DNA of 11,051 nt from Chloroflexota bacterium (GCA_013153375.1 JAADEN010000175.1:1-11051), one strand, 5' to 3'; counted from the stretch's first letter, positions 1 through 6,773 are shown. Made by a program: numbers and translations. Notes: generated by a model from the sequence alone, not told the origin.

Positions 1-492
1 CGCGGCGGGGGCCAGCCGCTCCACCTCGGCCAGCACCAGGCGGGTGCTGGGGTGCATCCCCGTGCCGAAGGCCATGCCCGGCTCGATGAAGATGGCCGTC
101 CGCTCGGGGTGCGGGTTGGTGAGCCAGGCCGGCACGATGACCAGCCGCTGCCCAATGGGGATGGGCGAGTAGGCCCGCTTCCAGGCTTCGGCCCAGTCCT
201 GCTCCTCCAGCAGCCGGAACCGCGCCGCAGGCAGCGGGCGCACCTGGCCCAAATGCCACAGGGCCTCCTCGATGCGCCGCCGCACCGCCTCCCAGGCTTC
301 CCGCCGGGCCGGGATGTAGGCCCGCACGGTCACCGGGCCCAGGTCCACGATGTGATTGCGGGCGTCCACCTGGGGCGTGGCGTACTCCAGGGCCACGGGC
401 TGGGGCGTGAAGCGGGCCAACACCTCGGTGACGGGATCCACCAGTTCGGGGTCGTCTAAGGTGAGGGCGACTTCGACCCAGACTTCGGACAT
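1..492 (-). CDS. prmA: Ribosomal protein L11 methyltransferase PrmA, N-terminal part (3' end outside window)
   Basis: The visible 164 residues are the N-terminal domain and the start of the catalytic domain of PrmA, which trimethylates ribosomal protein L11 using S-adenosylmethionine in the cytoplasm. The linker signature DWAEAWKRAYSPIPIGQRL lies near residues 99-117. It is followed by IEPGMAFGTGMHPSTRL near residues 136-152, the family's start of the SAM-binding region (GTG-x-H-x-[ST]-T type). The SAM-binding motif I proper and the C-terminal half are beyond the left edge. The start ATG is preceded by GAGG about 7 bases upstream, inside the tail of the upstream glycosyltransferase gene, and the intergenic gap is only 4 bases. 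It is therefore probably the third gene of a glycosyltransferase operon and translationally linked to it. Whether the functional link is real or only positional cannot be told from sequence. Identification is firm because of the two consecutive family motifs. Confidence 0.93.
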   Translation of the reverse strand, partial: MSEVWVEVALTLDDPELVDPVTEVLARFTPQPVALEYATPQVDARNHIVDLGPVTVRAYIPARREAWEAVRRRIEEALWHLGQVRPLPAARFRLLEEQDWAEAWKRAYSPIPIGQRLVIVPAWLTNPHPERTAIFIEPGMAFGTGMHPSTRLVLAEVERLAPAA

Positions 493-496
493 GTCT

Positions 497-1642
497 TCAC
501 CTCAGGGACGAGAGCAAAGTCTCCAAGATGCGCCGACTGGCGTCGGGCCGCCCCAAACGCTGGGCGTTGCGCTGCAAGGTGCTCCGCAAAGCCCGATTTG
601 CGGCCAGATGTTGCACCTGCTCCAGGGCCTGTTCGGGCGTGTAGGCCGGCAGCGCGGCCCGGTGCCGGGCCAGAAACTCCTCGTTGGCCCGTTCCTGACC
701 TACGCCGGGGCGGAGCAAGAGAAGGGGCGTCCCGGTAGCCAGGGCTTCGGCAACGCTGAGTCCGCCGGGTTTGGTCAAGACCACATGATGATCGGCAAGC
801 AGTTGGGCCATATTTTCGACGAAGCCCAAAATGCGAATGGACGGATGGGAAAAGGCTTCGCTCAGGCGTTGGCGCAGCCCTTCGTTGCGGCCGGTGACCA
901 CGGTGACGGTGATCTCGAGAGAAGGCATTTGGAGGACTTGGCGGATGAGGGCCAAAATCTGCCGCTCCAAAGGGCGATAGCCTCCCAAGCCCTGGCCGCC
1001 CGCCAGCACCAACACCCGCAACGGCTCGTCGTGCGAGGTGGAGGAGGGCTGGTGAATCTCCATGAAGTCCGGCCGCAGAGGGATGCCAGTGGCAAAAACC
1101 CGCTCCGCGGGGAAACCCCGATAGATGAAGGTGTTGCGAATTTCCTCGTGGGCCACAAAATAGGCCGACACTCCCCGATGCGGCCAGAAGGGATGTGCGC
1201 CAAAGTCGGTCACCACCCCGTAAACCGGAATATGAGGCGCCACCTCCACGGCCAGGGCGCAGGGCAACGCGTGGGTAGCGATGATGGCCGCGGGCTGTTG
1301 CTCCTCCAAAGCGGACGCCATGATCTTCCGAAGCAGGCGCAATTCCAACATCCGCTTGTACAGCCCCGGCGGGATGCCGTTCCGCCAAAAGGCATCATAC
1401 AAGGCGGGGAAAATTTGACGCGACCACAGATTGAGGTACTCCAATACTGGCGGCAAGAATGAAAGGTTGTCGGAGAAGGGATCCAGCGCGCGCAGGTCGT
1501 AAACCGCGTATTGGGCGGCGAAGAAGCGCCGAAAGGTCGCTGCCAAGGCCTCGGCCGCGATTCTATGTCCCGAGCCGATGGAGAGATAGACGGCCCACAG
1601 AATCTGCGGTGCGGAAGGGGGTGAAGAAGGGGCGGAACTCAT
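497..1642 (-). CDS. GT28-family glycosyltransferase, MGDG synthase / processive diacylglycerol glycosyltransferase type
   Basis: A 381-residue GT-B glycosyltransferase. The N-terminal half has SIGSGHRIAAEAL (residues 21-33), the GxGH...A signature of MGDG synthases and UgtP-type enzymes, then ATHALPCAL (122-130). It also has VTDFGAHPFWPHRGVSAYF (144-162), which closely fits the V-T-D-F-x-x-H-x-x-W segment of plant and bacterial MGDG synthases. The C-terminal donor domain has ATGIPLRPDF (184-193), a GGQGLG loop (215-220) and LTKPGGLSVAEAL (289-301), the UDP-sugar-binding region of GT28. Known relatives transfer glucose or galactose from a UDP-sugar to diacylglycerol at the inner membrane face. 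No signal peptide or membrane helix is seen, consistent with peripheral attachment. It lies 15 bases after a GT4 gene and 4 bases before prmA, all on one strand. The acceptor lipid and sugar are not determined by the sequence; a MurG-like role is unlikely because of the MGDG-type middle motif. Confidence 0.88.
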   Translation of the reverse strand: MSSAPSSPPSAPQILWAVYLSIGSGHRIAAEALAATFRRFFAAQYAVYDLRALDPFSDNLSFLPPVLEYLNLWSRQIFPALYDAFWRNGIPPGLYKRMLELRLLRKIMASALEEQQPAAIIATHALPCALAVEVAPHIPVYGVVTDFGAHPFWPHRGVSAYFVAHEEIRNTFIYRGFPAERVFATGIPLRPDFMEIHQPSSTSHDEPLRVLVLAGGQGLGGYRPLERQILALIRQVLQMPSLEITVTVVTGRNEGLRQRLSEAFSHPSIRILGFVENMAQLLADHHVVLTKPGGLSVAEALATGTPLLLLRPGVGQERANEEFLARHRAALPAYTPEQALEQVQHLAANRALRSTLQRNAQRLGRPDASRRILETLLSSLR

Positions 1643-1657
1643 GGAACCTTGCCGAGG

Positions 1658-2860
1658 CTATGTGTGCCGTTGGAACCAACGCTGGAGGCGCTTCCAGGGC
1701 GAAGTGGACATGGCCGTGCGCTCGCGGTGCAGGCGCTGGTAGTGCTCCAGCAGCAGCCCCGCGGTGTGCCGCACATCGTACTGCCGCGCGGCCTGGCGGG
1801 CTGCCTGGCCGAAGCGGGCGCGCGTCTCGGGCTCGCTGATCAAACGCCCCACCGCGCTGGCGTAGGCCGCGACATCCTGCTCCACCAGCAGGCCGGTGAC
1901 CTCGTGCTGCACCACCTCGCCCACGCCGGGTGAGCGCACCCCCACCACGGGCAGGCCCGCGGCCATGGCCTCGATGACCGACAGCGGATGCACTTCGGTG
2001 ACCGACGCGGTGACGAACACATCGGCCAGCCGCAAATAGCGGGGGACTTCATCGTACGGCACCAGGCCCGTGAAACGCACGGCCTGCTCCAGGCCCATCA
2101 GCCGGGCCCGCTCTTCCAGGTTCTCCCGCTCGGGGCCGTCGCCCACGATGAGCAGCCGCGCCTGCGGATACACCTCGTGCACCCCGCGGAACGCGCGCAG
2201 CAAGAAAGGCAAATTCTTCTCGGGCGCGACCCGGCCGACATAGATGAGTACCACATGGTCGGCCTCCAGCCCCAATTGGGCGCGCGGCCAGGGCTCGGGC
2301 AGCCGCTCGAAGCGCCGCAGGTCCACGCCGTTGGGCACCACCGCGATGGGCGCGTCCACGCCCAGGCGGCGCAGCATCTCCTGCACCCCGCGCGAGGGCG
2401 CGATGACCAGATCAATCTCCCGGCAAAAGCGCGGCAGGTAAGCCTTGAGCGCCACATCGCCCAGCGCGTCGGGCAGCAGGGGCAGATAGGCCCGCATGTA
2501 CAGGTCGTAGCGGGTGTGATTGGTGAACACGATGGGCAGGCCCCACGGCTTGGCGTAGCGCAACGCCAGTTGGCCGCTGAGCAGGGGATGGTGCACATGC
2601 ACCACATCCATGGTTTGCAACAACTGTCGGGCCCGGCGGGTGTACCGCAGATTGAGATACAGCCCTGTGCTGGCCACTCGCAGCGGCAAACCGGGCGAGC
2701 GGATGACCCGCTCGTCATCATCGGGTTGGGGTTCGCCAAAGGTGAAGACGAAAACTTCTTGGCCGTAGAGGGTTTCCAGCGCCCAGCGGGTGAGGTCAAT
2801 GTGGTTGGTGACGCCGCTGATGTGCGGCTTGTACAAATCGGCCATCATGCCGATACGCAT
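1658..2860 (-). CDS. GT4-family glycosyltransferase, probable lipid glycosyltransferase
   Basis: A 400-residue GT-B enzyme of family GT4 (glycosyltransferase group 1). The N-terminal acceptor domain opens with MRIGMMADLYKPHISGVTNH, the usual first strand and Gly loop, and contains HVHHPLL (88-94) and FTNHTRYDLY (112-121). This arrangement resembles diacylglycerol glucosyltransferases of the alMGS type and PimB-like mannosyltransferases. The donor domain has VVPNGVD (174-180), YVGRVAPEKN (207-216), IVGDGPE (238-244) and an EX7E motif (E289 to E297) for nucleotide-sugar binding. I chose the ATG at 2860 because AAGGAG lies 5 bases upstream and the protein fold begins there; an in-frame extension of 17 residues to 2911 has no such support. 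It is the first gene of an apparent operon with a GT28 enzyme, so I infer the pair may add successive sugars to a membrane lipid. Donor and acceptor are unproven. Confidence 0.9.
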   Translation of the reverse strand: MRIGMMADLYKPHISGVTNHIDLTRWALETLYGQEVFVFTFGEPQPDDDERVIRSPGLPLRVASTGLYLNLRYTRRARQLLQTMDVVHVHHPLLSGQLALRYAKPWGLPIVFTNHTRYDLYMRAYLPLLPDALGDVALKAYLPRFCREIDLVIAPSRGVQEMLRRLGVDAPIAVVPNGVDLRRFERLPEPWPRAQLGLEADHVVLIYVGRVAPEKNLPFLLRAFRGVHEVYPQARLLIVGDGPERENLEERARLMGLEQAVRFTGLVPYDEVPRYLRLADVFVTASVTEVHPLSVIEAMAAGLPVVGVRSPGVGEVVQHEVTGLLVEQDVAAYASAVGRLISEPETRARFGQAARQAARQYDVRHTAGLLLEHYQRLHRERTAMSTSPWKRLQRWFQRHT

Positions 2861-2865
2861 GGCAA

Positions 2866-2871
2866 CTCCTT
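2866..2871 (-). promoter_or_regulatory. Shine-Dalgarno AAGGAG of the GT4 gene
   Basis: AAGGAG stands 5 bases before the ATG at 2860 and decides that start over the upstream in-frame codon at 2911. A short inverted repeat (2872-2884) abuts it on the 5' side of the mRNA. Confidence 0.75.
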
Positions 2872-2922
2872 GCCCTCCGAGGGCTCGCGCGCCGCGGGCT
2901 TCAGCGGGCACAAATGGCCCGC
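2872..2922 (-). promoter_or_regulatory. Leader of the glycosyltransferase operon with two small hairpins
   Basis: Two perfect inverted repeats lie between the candidate promoter and the GT4 start. The promoter-proximal one is GCGGGC / GCCCGC (2904-2922, 6-bp stem, 7-base loop). The start-proximal one is GCCCT / AGGGC (2872-2884, 5-bp stem, 3-base loop), directly next to the AAGGAG ribosome-binding site. The pairings are visible; a regulatory role is inference, and in GC-rich DNA short stems occur by chance. Confidence 0.3.
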
Positions 2923-2931
2923 GGCAACCTC

Positions 2932-2959
2932 ATCATACCCGAAGCCGGGCCAAATGCAA
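2932..2959 (-). promoter_or_regulatory. Possible promoter of the GT4-GT28-prmA operon
   Basis: TATGAT (2932-2937, 5 of 6 matches to the -10 consensus) lies 16 bases after TTGCAT (2954-2959, only TTG matching). Transcription would begin near 2925, giving a leader of about 65 bases. The -35 box overlaps the tail of the tRNA-Asn terminator hairpin. Read-through from the strong tRNA promoter is an alternative source of transcripts. Confidence 0.4.
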
Positions 2960-2986
2960 AGGCCCCGTGGGAGGGGACACGGGGCC
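2951..2986 (-). terminator. Terminator-like hairpin downstream of tRNA-Asn
   Basis: GGCCCCGTG and CACGGGGCC form a perfect 9-bp GC-rich stem (2961-2969 and 2978-2986) with an 8-base loop. Read on the minus strand it is followed by TTTGCATTTG, a weak and interrupted U tract. It begins about 30 bases beyond the tRNA 3' end, the usual place for a tRNA terminator. The poor U tract means termination may be partial. Confidence 0.6.
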
Positions 2987-3018
2987 CATGAGAAGGGGCG
3001 AGGAGGGGGAGGGAAAGG

Positions 3019-3091
3019 CTCCCCGGGCAGGACTCGAACCTGCAACCTAGCGGTTAACAGCCGCCCGCTCTGCCGATTGAGCTACCGGGGA
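3019..3091 (-). tRNA. tRNA-Asn (anticodon GUU)
   Basis: The minus strand folds as a full 73-base cloverleaf. The acceptor is TCCCCGG paired with CCGGGGA and the discriminator is G. The D arm is GCTC...GAGC. The anticodon loop CTGTTAA carries GTT, and the T arm is GCAGG-TTCGAGT-CCTGC. The bases after the discriminator are CCT, so the terminal CCA is not encoded and must be added by the nucleotidyltransferase. It has its own consensus promoter just upstream and a hairpin downstream, so it is a single-gene transcription unit. Confidence 0.97.
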
Positions 3092-3102
3092 ACGCCAGGG
3101 CA

Positions 3103-3131
3103 ATTATACAGGCCCGTAAGGGGTGTGTCAA
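3103..3131 (-). promoter_or_regulatory. Perfect consensus sigma-70-type promoter of tRNA-Asn
   Basis: On the minus strand TTGACA (3126-3131) and TATAAT (3103-3108) are separated by exactly 17 bases, matching the housekeeping sigma factor consensus at all 12 positions. The -10 box ends 11 bases before the tRNA 5' end, so the precursor leader would be only a few bases long. Confidence 0.93.
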
Positions 3132-3159
3132 GCCGCGGCGACCGCCCCGCCCCGCGGCG

Positions 3160-3179
3160 CGCTCGGGGCCCTCCGAGCG
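3160..3179. repeat. Inverted repeat in front of the TPR gene promoter
   Basis: CGCTCGG (3160-3166) and CCGAGCG (3173-3179) form a perfect 7-bp inverted repeat with 6 bases between. It sits about where a -35 box would lie for the extended -10 at 3187-3195, between two divergent promoters. It could be an operator, but stems of this size are not rare in such GC-rich sequence. Confidence 0.35.
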
Positions 3180-3186
3180 AGAGTTT

Positions 3187-3195
3187 TGGTACAAT
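3187..3195 (+). promoter_or_regulatory. Extended -10 promoter of the TPR gene
   Basis: TGGTACAAT is an extended -10 element (TGn followed by TACAAT, 5 of 6 matches). No convincing -35 box is found 16-18 bases upstream, as is common for extended -10 promoters. Transcription would start near 3202, with about 42 bases of leader before the ATG at 3244. The same nine bases occur before the Fic gene at 8634-8642. Confidence 0.6.
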
Positions 3196-3243
3196 GAGAG
3201 ACGCTTCGTATTCGTTCTCGTCGGTTTAGCAGGTGGCTGCCCT

Positions 3244-5025
3244 ATGCCCGTCTCCAATGGTTCCTCCTCTCAAGCGTCCGAGGGCAAAGGCCGGCGCGTG
3301 CCCAAAACCACTTACGAGCAGGCCAAGGAAGCCCTGCGCCAGGGCGACCTGACCGAAGCCCGGCGGCTGCTCATTCGCCTGCTCAAGCGCGATCCCCACA
3401 ATGTGGAATACTGGCTTTTGCTTTCCGCGGCCACGCTGGATCCCAAAGAGCGGGAGGACAGCCTGCGGCAGGCCCTGAAGTTGGACCCCGACAACCCGAC
3501 CGCGCGGCGGGGGCTGGCCTTCTTCGCCAACGAGGCCGACCTGGCTACCGAGCCGTTGACCGTGGACCTGCGCCGCGACTGGGAGCAGCGCTATCGCGCG
3601 CGCGAGCGCGTCGGGGGCGGCCTCCTGCCGCGCGCCTCGTTGTGGGCCTTGGCCGGCCTCGCCACGGTGCTGGTCCTGCTCTTTGGCGGCTATGCGTTGT
3701 GGCAAAAGGTGCGCCCCAAACACTTCGCCACGCCGCCTCCCGCGGTCACCCCCAGCGCCACGCCCAGCCCGCGGGCCACCGCCACACCGCCGCCCTACAC
3801 GCCCACGCCGCAGCCTCTGTGGATGCTGCTGGACGCCACCTACACCCCCACCCCGCCCTTCGTGAACACGCCGCGGCCCTTCGAGGCTTACCGCCGCGCG
3901 CTGCGAGCCCTGAGCCGCGAGGACTGGATGGCCGCGGTGCGCTACCTGGAACAACTGGTGGATCAAGAGCCTGCGGCCGACCTGTACTTTTACCTGGCCC
4001 TGGCCTATCAAGGCGCCGGCAACGCGGACGCGGCCCTGGACGCGCTCGAGCGGGCCCTGGAGTTGGATCGCGACTTCGGCCCGGCTTATCGGGCCCGCGC
4101 CTGGATCCAGATGCATCAATGGCCCACCGCCGAGGAACCGCCCGGCCCTGCGGAATTTTCCCAAGTCGAGGTGGATCTGCAGCAGGCCCTGGCCCTCGCA
4201 CCCGATGATCCCGAGACCTACCGGGCCGCGCTGGAATACTGGCTGGTTTGGCGGCACGACCCTCAGCGCGCGGCCCCCTTGCTGGAGCGGGCCGAGGCCC
4301 TGTTCCCCGACCGGCCCGCGCTCTGGGCCTATTATCGGGCCCTGCTGGCCTATGAGCAAAACGACTTGGAGGCCGCCTACGAGGCCATCCAGGAATCGTT
4401 GCAGCACGACCTGACCTTCTTGCCCGCCTACCTGTGGGCCGCGCGCATCGCCTACGCCCAGGGCGACCTGGACGCGGCCCGCGAGGCCATCGACACTTAC
4501 CGACGCTACCGGCCCAACGACGAAGAGGCCCTGCTGCTCGACGCGCGCATCCAACTGGCCCATCCCGAAGGCGATGTGCAGGCCGCGGTGCAAGACCTGG
4601 AGCGCCTGAAAAGCCACCCTTCGCCCCAGGTGCAGCGCGAACGCTACCTTCTGCTGGGCAAAGCCTACCTGCGCCTGGGCGAGTACGAAAAAGCCCTGCA
4701 CTACTTGAAGCAGGCCGACGAGTGGGAACAATCCTACGAGACGGCCATGCTGGTGGCCGAAGCCGAACGCAAGCAGGGCCACTACGGCAACGCGTTCTTG
4801 AAATATCGGGATGCGGTGGAGCGCGCCACCAGCGAGGCCGAGCGTTATGTCGCCCGCTACTGGCGGGCCAAGATGCTCATGGCGCTGGACAAACCCGCGG
4901 TCGCGCGGGAAGACTGGCTGGCGATATACAACGCGCCCGACGACCTCGTCCCGTGGGAGTGGCGCGTGGAGGCCGCCCAGGCCCTGGACATGCCCACCCC
5001 CGAACCGCCGACGCCCGCGCCCTAA
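3244..5025 (+). CDS. Membrane-anchored tetratricopeptide-repeat protein
   Basis: A 593-residue protein in three parts. Residues about 20-95 are a short TPR-like helical region (YEQAKEALRQGDLTEARRLL, then a DP-ending repeat). Residues about 131-153 form one hydrophobic membrane helix preceded by a highly charged, basic segment, which suggests a cytoplasmic N-terminus. Residues about 161-210 are a Thr/Pro-rich linker (TPPPAVTPSATPSPRATA, then TPTPQP and TPTPP). From about residue 212 to 580 a long run of TPR repeats follows, for example LALAYQGAGNADAALDALER and GKAYLRLGEYEKALHYLKQA. The predicted topology places the large TPR array outside the membrane. TPR arrays bind proteins, so a scaffold or complex-assembly role is likely, but the partner is unknown. 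AGGTGG lies about 9-10 bases before the ATG. It is the only plus-strand gene here, diverging from tRNA-Asn and overlapping the cysteine-rich gene tail to tail. Confidence 0.85.
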   Translation: MPVSNGSSSQASEGKGRRVPKTTYEQAKEALRQGDLTEARRLLIRLLKRDPHNVEYWLLLSAATLDPKEREDSLRQALKLDPDNPTARRGLAFFANEADLATEPLTVDLRRDWEQRYRARERVGGGLLPRASLWALAGLATVLVLLFGGYALWQKVRPKHFATPPPAVTPSATPSPRATATPPPYTPTPQPLWMLLDATYTPTPPFVNTPRPFEAYRRALRALSREDWMAAVRYLEQLVDQEPAADLYFYLALAYQGAGNADAALDALERALELDRDFGPAYRARAWIQMHQWPTAEEPPGPAEFSQVEVDLQQALALAPDDPETYRAALEYWLVWRHDPQRAAPLLERAEALFPDRPALWAYYRALLAYEQNDLEAAYEAIQESLQHDLTFLPAYLWAARIAYAQGDLDAAREAIDTYRRYRPNDEEALLLDARIQLAHPEGDVQAAVQDLERLKSHPSPQVQRERYLLLGKAYLRLGEYEKALHYLKQADEWEQSYETAMLVAEAERKQGHYGNAFLKYRDAVERATSEAERYVARYWRAKMLMALDKPAVAREDWLAIYNAPDDLVPWEWRVEAAQALDMPTPEPPTPAP

Positions 5026-5735
5026 GGCCCGTCCTCCATCTCGTCGGGGAAGGGCATCTGCGCGGCCAACGCGTACACCCCGTGCTTGGGGAAGTCCGCG
5101 GGCCGGGCCGGGCGCAGCGCGCCATCCCGCGGGCGCACCCAATAATAGCCGCCATCGCGATGCAAAAGGGGGATCTCCCGATGGCGGCGGCCGAACACCC
5201 GCCGCATGACGATGCTCTGATGGCGAAAGGTCGCCCGCTCCTGAGGGTAGAGCGCGAACAAACGCTCGTACGCGGCCACGAACTGCGCCCGATAGGCCGG
5301 TTGCACGCGGTCCAGGTGGCTGATGACCCAACAGCGGTCCTCGTACTGCCAGTAGTAGGTCAGACCCAGGAACGCACCTTCCCGGCTGAGGTAGGGGAAG
5401 AAGGGGAAGGAACGGCACACGATGCTGCGCCAGCCTCGGTGCGCGGCGCACATGCGGCTCGGACCCGCGCACACCGCGGGCACCTGGTAGGACGGCGTCT
5501 CGGCCCACAGGCGTTGGGTCTCCCCGGGGTCGTCGTCCTGCCATAGACGCCACAACCCCGTGGGACGCAGCAAGTCCCACTCCGCGCGATACAGGGTGGG
5601 CACCGCGTGCCGCGGGTCGCAGCAAAAGGGCACGCCATACTCGTTGTAGGGCGCGCACTTGGCCCCGCAGTCCACATCGGTCATGGCCGCGTCGAAGCGG
5701 GCGTACAGGGCCGCGAAGTCGTCGGGAGTCGCCAT
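5022..5735 (-). CDS. Cysteine-rich protein resembling the YkgJ-type metal-chelating cluster family
   Basis: About 237 residues with eight cysteines. The N-terminal group is DCGAKC followed ten residues later by an adjacent pair, CC. A second group is CAGPSRMC, then VCRSFPFFPYL, then one more Cys near residue 135. The C-R-x-F-P-F segment and the CxxxC...CC pattern resemble YkgJ/UPF0153 proteins, which are thought to bind zinc or iron through a cysteine cluster; their reaction is unknown. The cysteine spacing here is looser than the usual C-x-x-C-C form, so the assignment is tentative. No signal peptide or membrane helix is seen. Two ATGs compete: 5741 has AGG only 2 bases away, while 5735 has it 8 bases away, so I prefer 5735. 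The gene follows the acyltransferase gene by a few bases, and its stop codon overlaps that of the convergent TPR gene. Confidence 0.72.
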   Translation of the reverse strand: MATPDDFAALYARFDAAMTDVDCGAKCAPYNEYGVPFCCDPRHAVPTLYRAEWDLLRPTGLWRLWQDDDPGETQRLWAETPSYQVPAVCAGPSRMCAAHRGWRSIVCRSFPFFPYLSREGAFLGLTYYWQYEDRCWVISHLDRVQPAYRAQFVAAYERLFALYPQERATFRHQSIVMRRVFGRRHREIPLLHRDGGYYWVRPRDGALRPARPADFPKHGVYALAAQMPFPDEMEDGP

Positions 5736-5747
5736 GTCCATAGCCTA

Positions 5748-6773
5748 TCACGCCGCGGGCCGGGCCGTCAACCGATGCAGATAGAAATCGCGGCCGCCCA
5801 GACGGTACTTGTAGTCCTCGTCGCCCCGCAGCCAGTCCAGCACCCGATAGCCGTGCGCGATGGCCCGTTGGATGAGGTGCCCGGCCAGCACCCAGCCCGG
5901 CGACAAATGCGCAAACGCGGGATCCAGGCCCGAGTTGTAGATCCACAGCCGTTGCCCGAAGTCGAAGGCCAGGTACGCGGCCGCGGGCCGGTCGCCCACA
6001 TCCAGAAAGGCCAGGTGCAGCCAGCCGTGTTGGGCCGCGGTGTGCATGAGCGCGCGGAAGAAAACTCGCACGGGCGGCGTGAGGAACGCGGCTTTGCGCG
6101 GGTTGTGAGCCATGAGGCGCAAGAAGACCTCGGCCGGCGCGTCCAGCCCGGCGGTCGCGTGCACCGTGCGCATCCGCACCGGCGGCCGATGGGCCGCGGC
6201 CCGGCGCATCTTGCGCCGCAGTTCGTGGCGCTGCTTCCGGGGCAGGGCCTGCAAGTAGGCCTCCCACGAGGCAGGCAGAAGGATGCGCGGCGCGGTCTCC
6301 ATGACCGCGTGCTGCGTGGTCCAGCCCACCGCGGCCAGCGCGGGCGGGGCCGCGGACAGGGTGGGCGAGGTCTGGGGGATGTGGGTCAGATCCAGCGCGT
6401 CGCCCGCGGACGCGGCCAAGACCTGCCCGGCCAGGGCGCGCCAGAACGCGGGAGCCAGGGCCGCGGGCGCGAGCACATCGCCGTAGTCGGTCAGCGCGTC
6501 GCCGCCGAGGAAGCGCAACACCCGGCGGCCCGCGGGGTCGGGCGCGCGGAACCACGGCGCGGCCGCGAGCAAGTCGCCGTCTTGGTCCAGGGCCAACACC
6601 ACGAACAGGGTCGCGTCAGGGCCCCACTCGTGCCGCGCCCATTGGGTCCACCACAGGCGCAGGTATTCGTAGCGCAAGAAGGGCACCCGCGTGGCGCTGC
6701 GGCTCAGCAGCCGGTTCCACGCCGCGGCCCAGGGAGCCCAGTCGTCCGTGCGGGTGACGATGTGCAAGCGCAT
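5748..6773 (-). CDS. GNAT-superfamily acyltransferase, CelD/BcsL-like
   Basis: A 341-residue protein with the layout of the CelD/BcsL-type acyltransferases (Acetyltransf_6, related to FemAB): two GNAT-like halves. The N-terminal half has PFLRYEYLRLWWTQW (residues 31-45), the aromatic segment typical of the family. A basic helix LPRKQRHELRRKMRRA (177-192) comes before the second half. Near the C-terminus VLDWLRGDEDYKYRLG (311-326) matches the family's conserved D-F-L-R-G-D-E-x-Y-K-x-R motif. Such enzymes move an acyl or aminoacyl group to sugars, lipids or peptidoglycan precursors, often in exopolysaccharide loci; the substrate here is unknown. I start it at 6773, where the fold begins and CAGGA lies 9 bases upstream. 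A 68-residue in-frame extension to 6977 runs through the upstream methyltransferase gene, has poor composition and is unlikely. It is followed within 12 bases by the cysteine-rich gene, so the two are probably co-transcribed. Confidence 0.85.
   Translation of the reverse strand: MRLHIVTRTDDWAPWAAAWNRLLSRSATRVPFLRYEYLRLWWTQWARHEWGPDATLFVVLALDQDGDLLAAAPWFRAPDPAGRRVLRFLGGDALTDYGDVLAPAALAPAFWRALAGQVLAASAGDALDLTHIPQTSPTLSAAPPALAAVGWTTQHAVMETAPRILLPASWEAYLQALPRKQRHELRRKMRRAAAHRPPVRMRTVHATAGLDAPAEVFLRLMAHNPRKAAFLTPPVRVFFRALMHTAAQHGWLHLAFLDVGDRPAAAYLAFDFGQRLWIYNSGLDPAFAHLSPGWVLAGHLIQRAIAHGYRVLDWLRGDEDYKYRLGGRDFYLHRLTARPAA

Noticed and set aside
456..1388. A minus-strand frame of 310 codons overlapping the GT28 gene.
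   Set aside because: It is a frame-shifted shadow of the GT28 gene, whose frame holds all family motifs.
356..3229. Long plus-strand open frames opposite the two glycosyltransferase genes.
   Set aside because: They are antisense shadows with biased composition and no motifs, and the second runs through the tRNA-Asn gene.
3226..6555. A 1109-codon open frame on the minus strand crossing the TPR, cysteine-rich and acyltransferase genes.
   Set aside because: It is antisense to the TPR gene and out of frame with the other two; its translation is low-complexity Arg/Gly/Ala/Pro/Val-rich with no domain. It is a by-product of few stop codons in GC-rich sequence.
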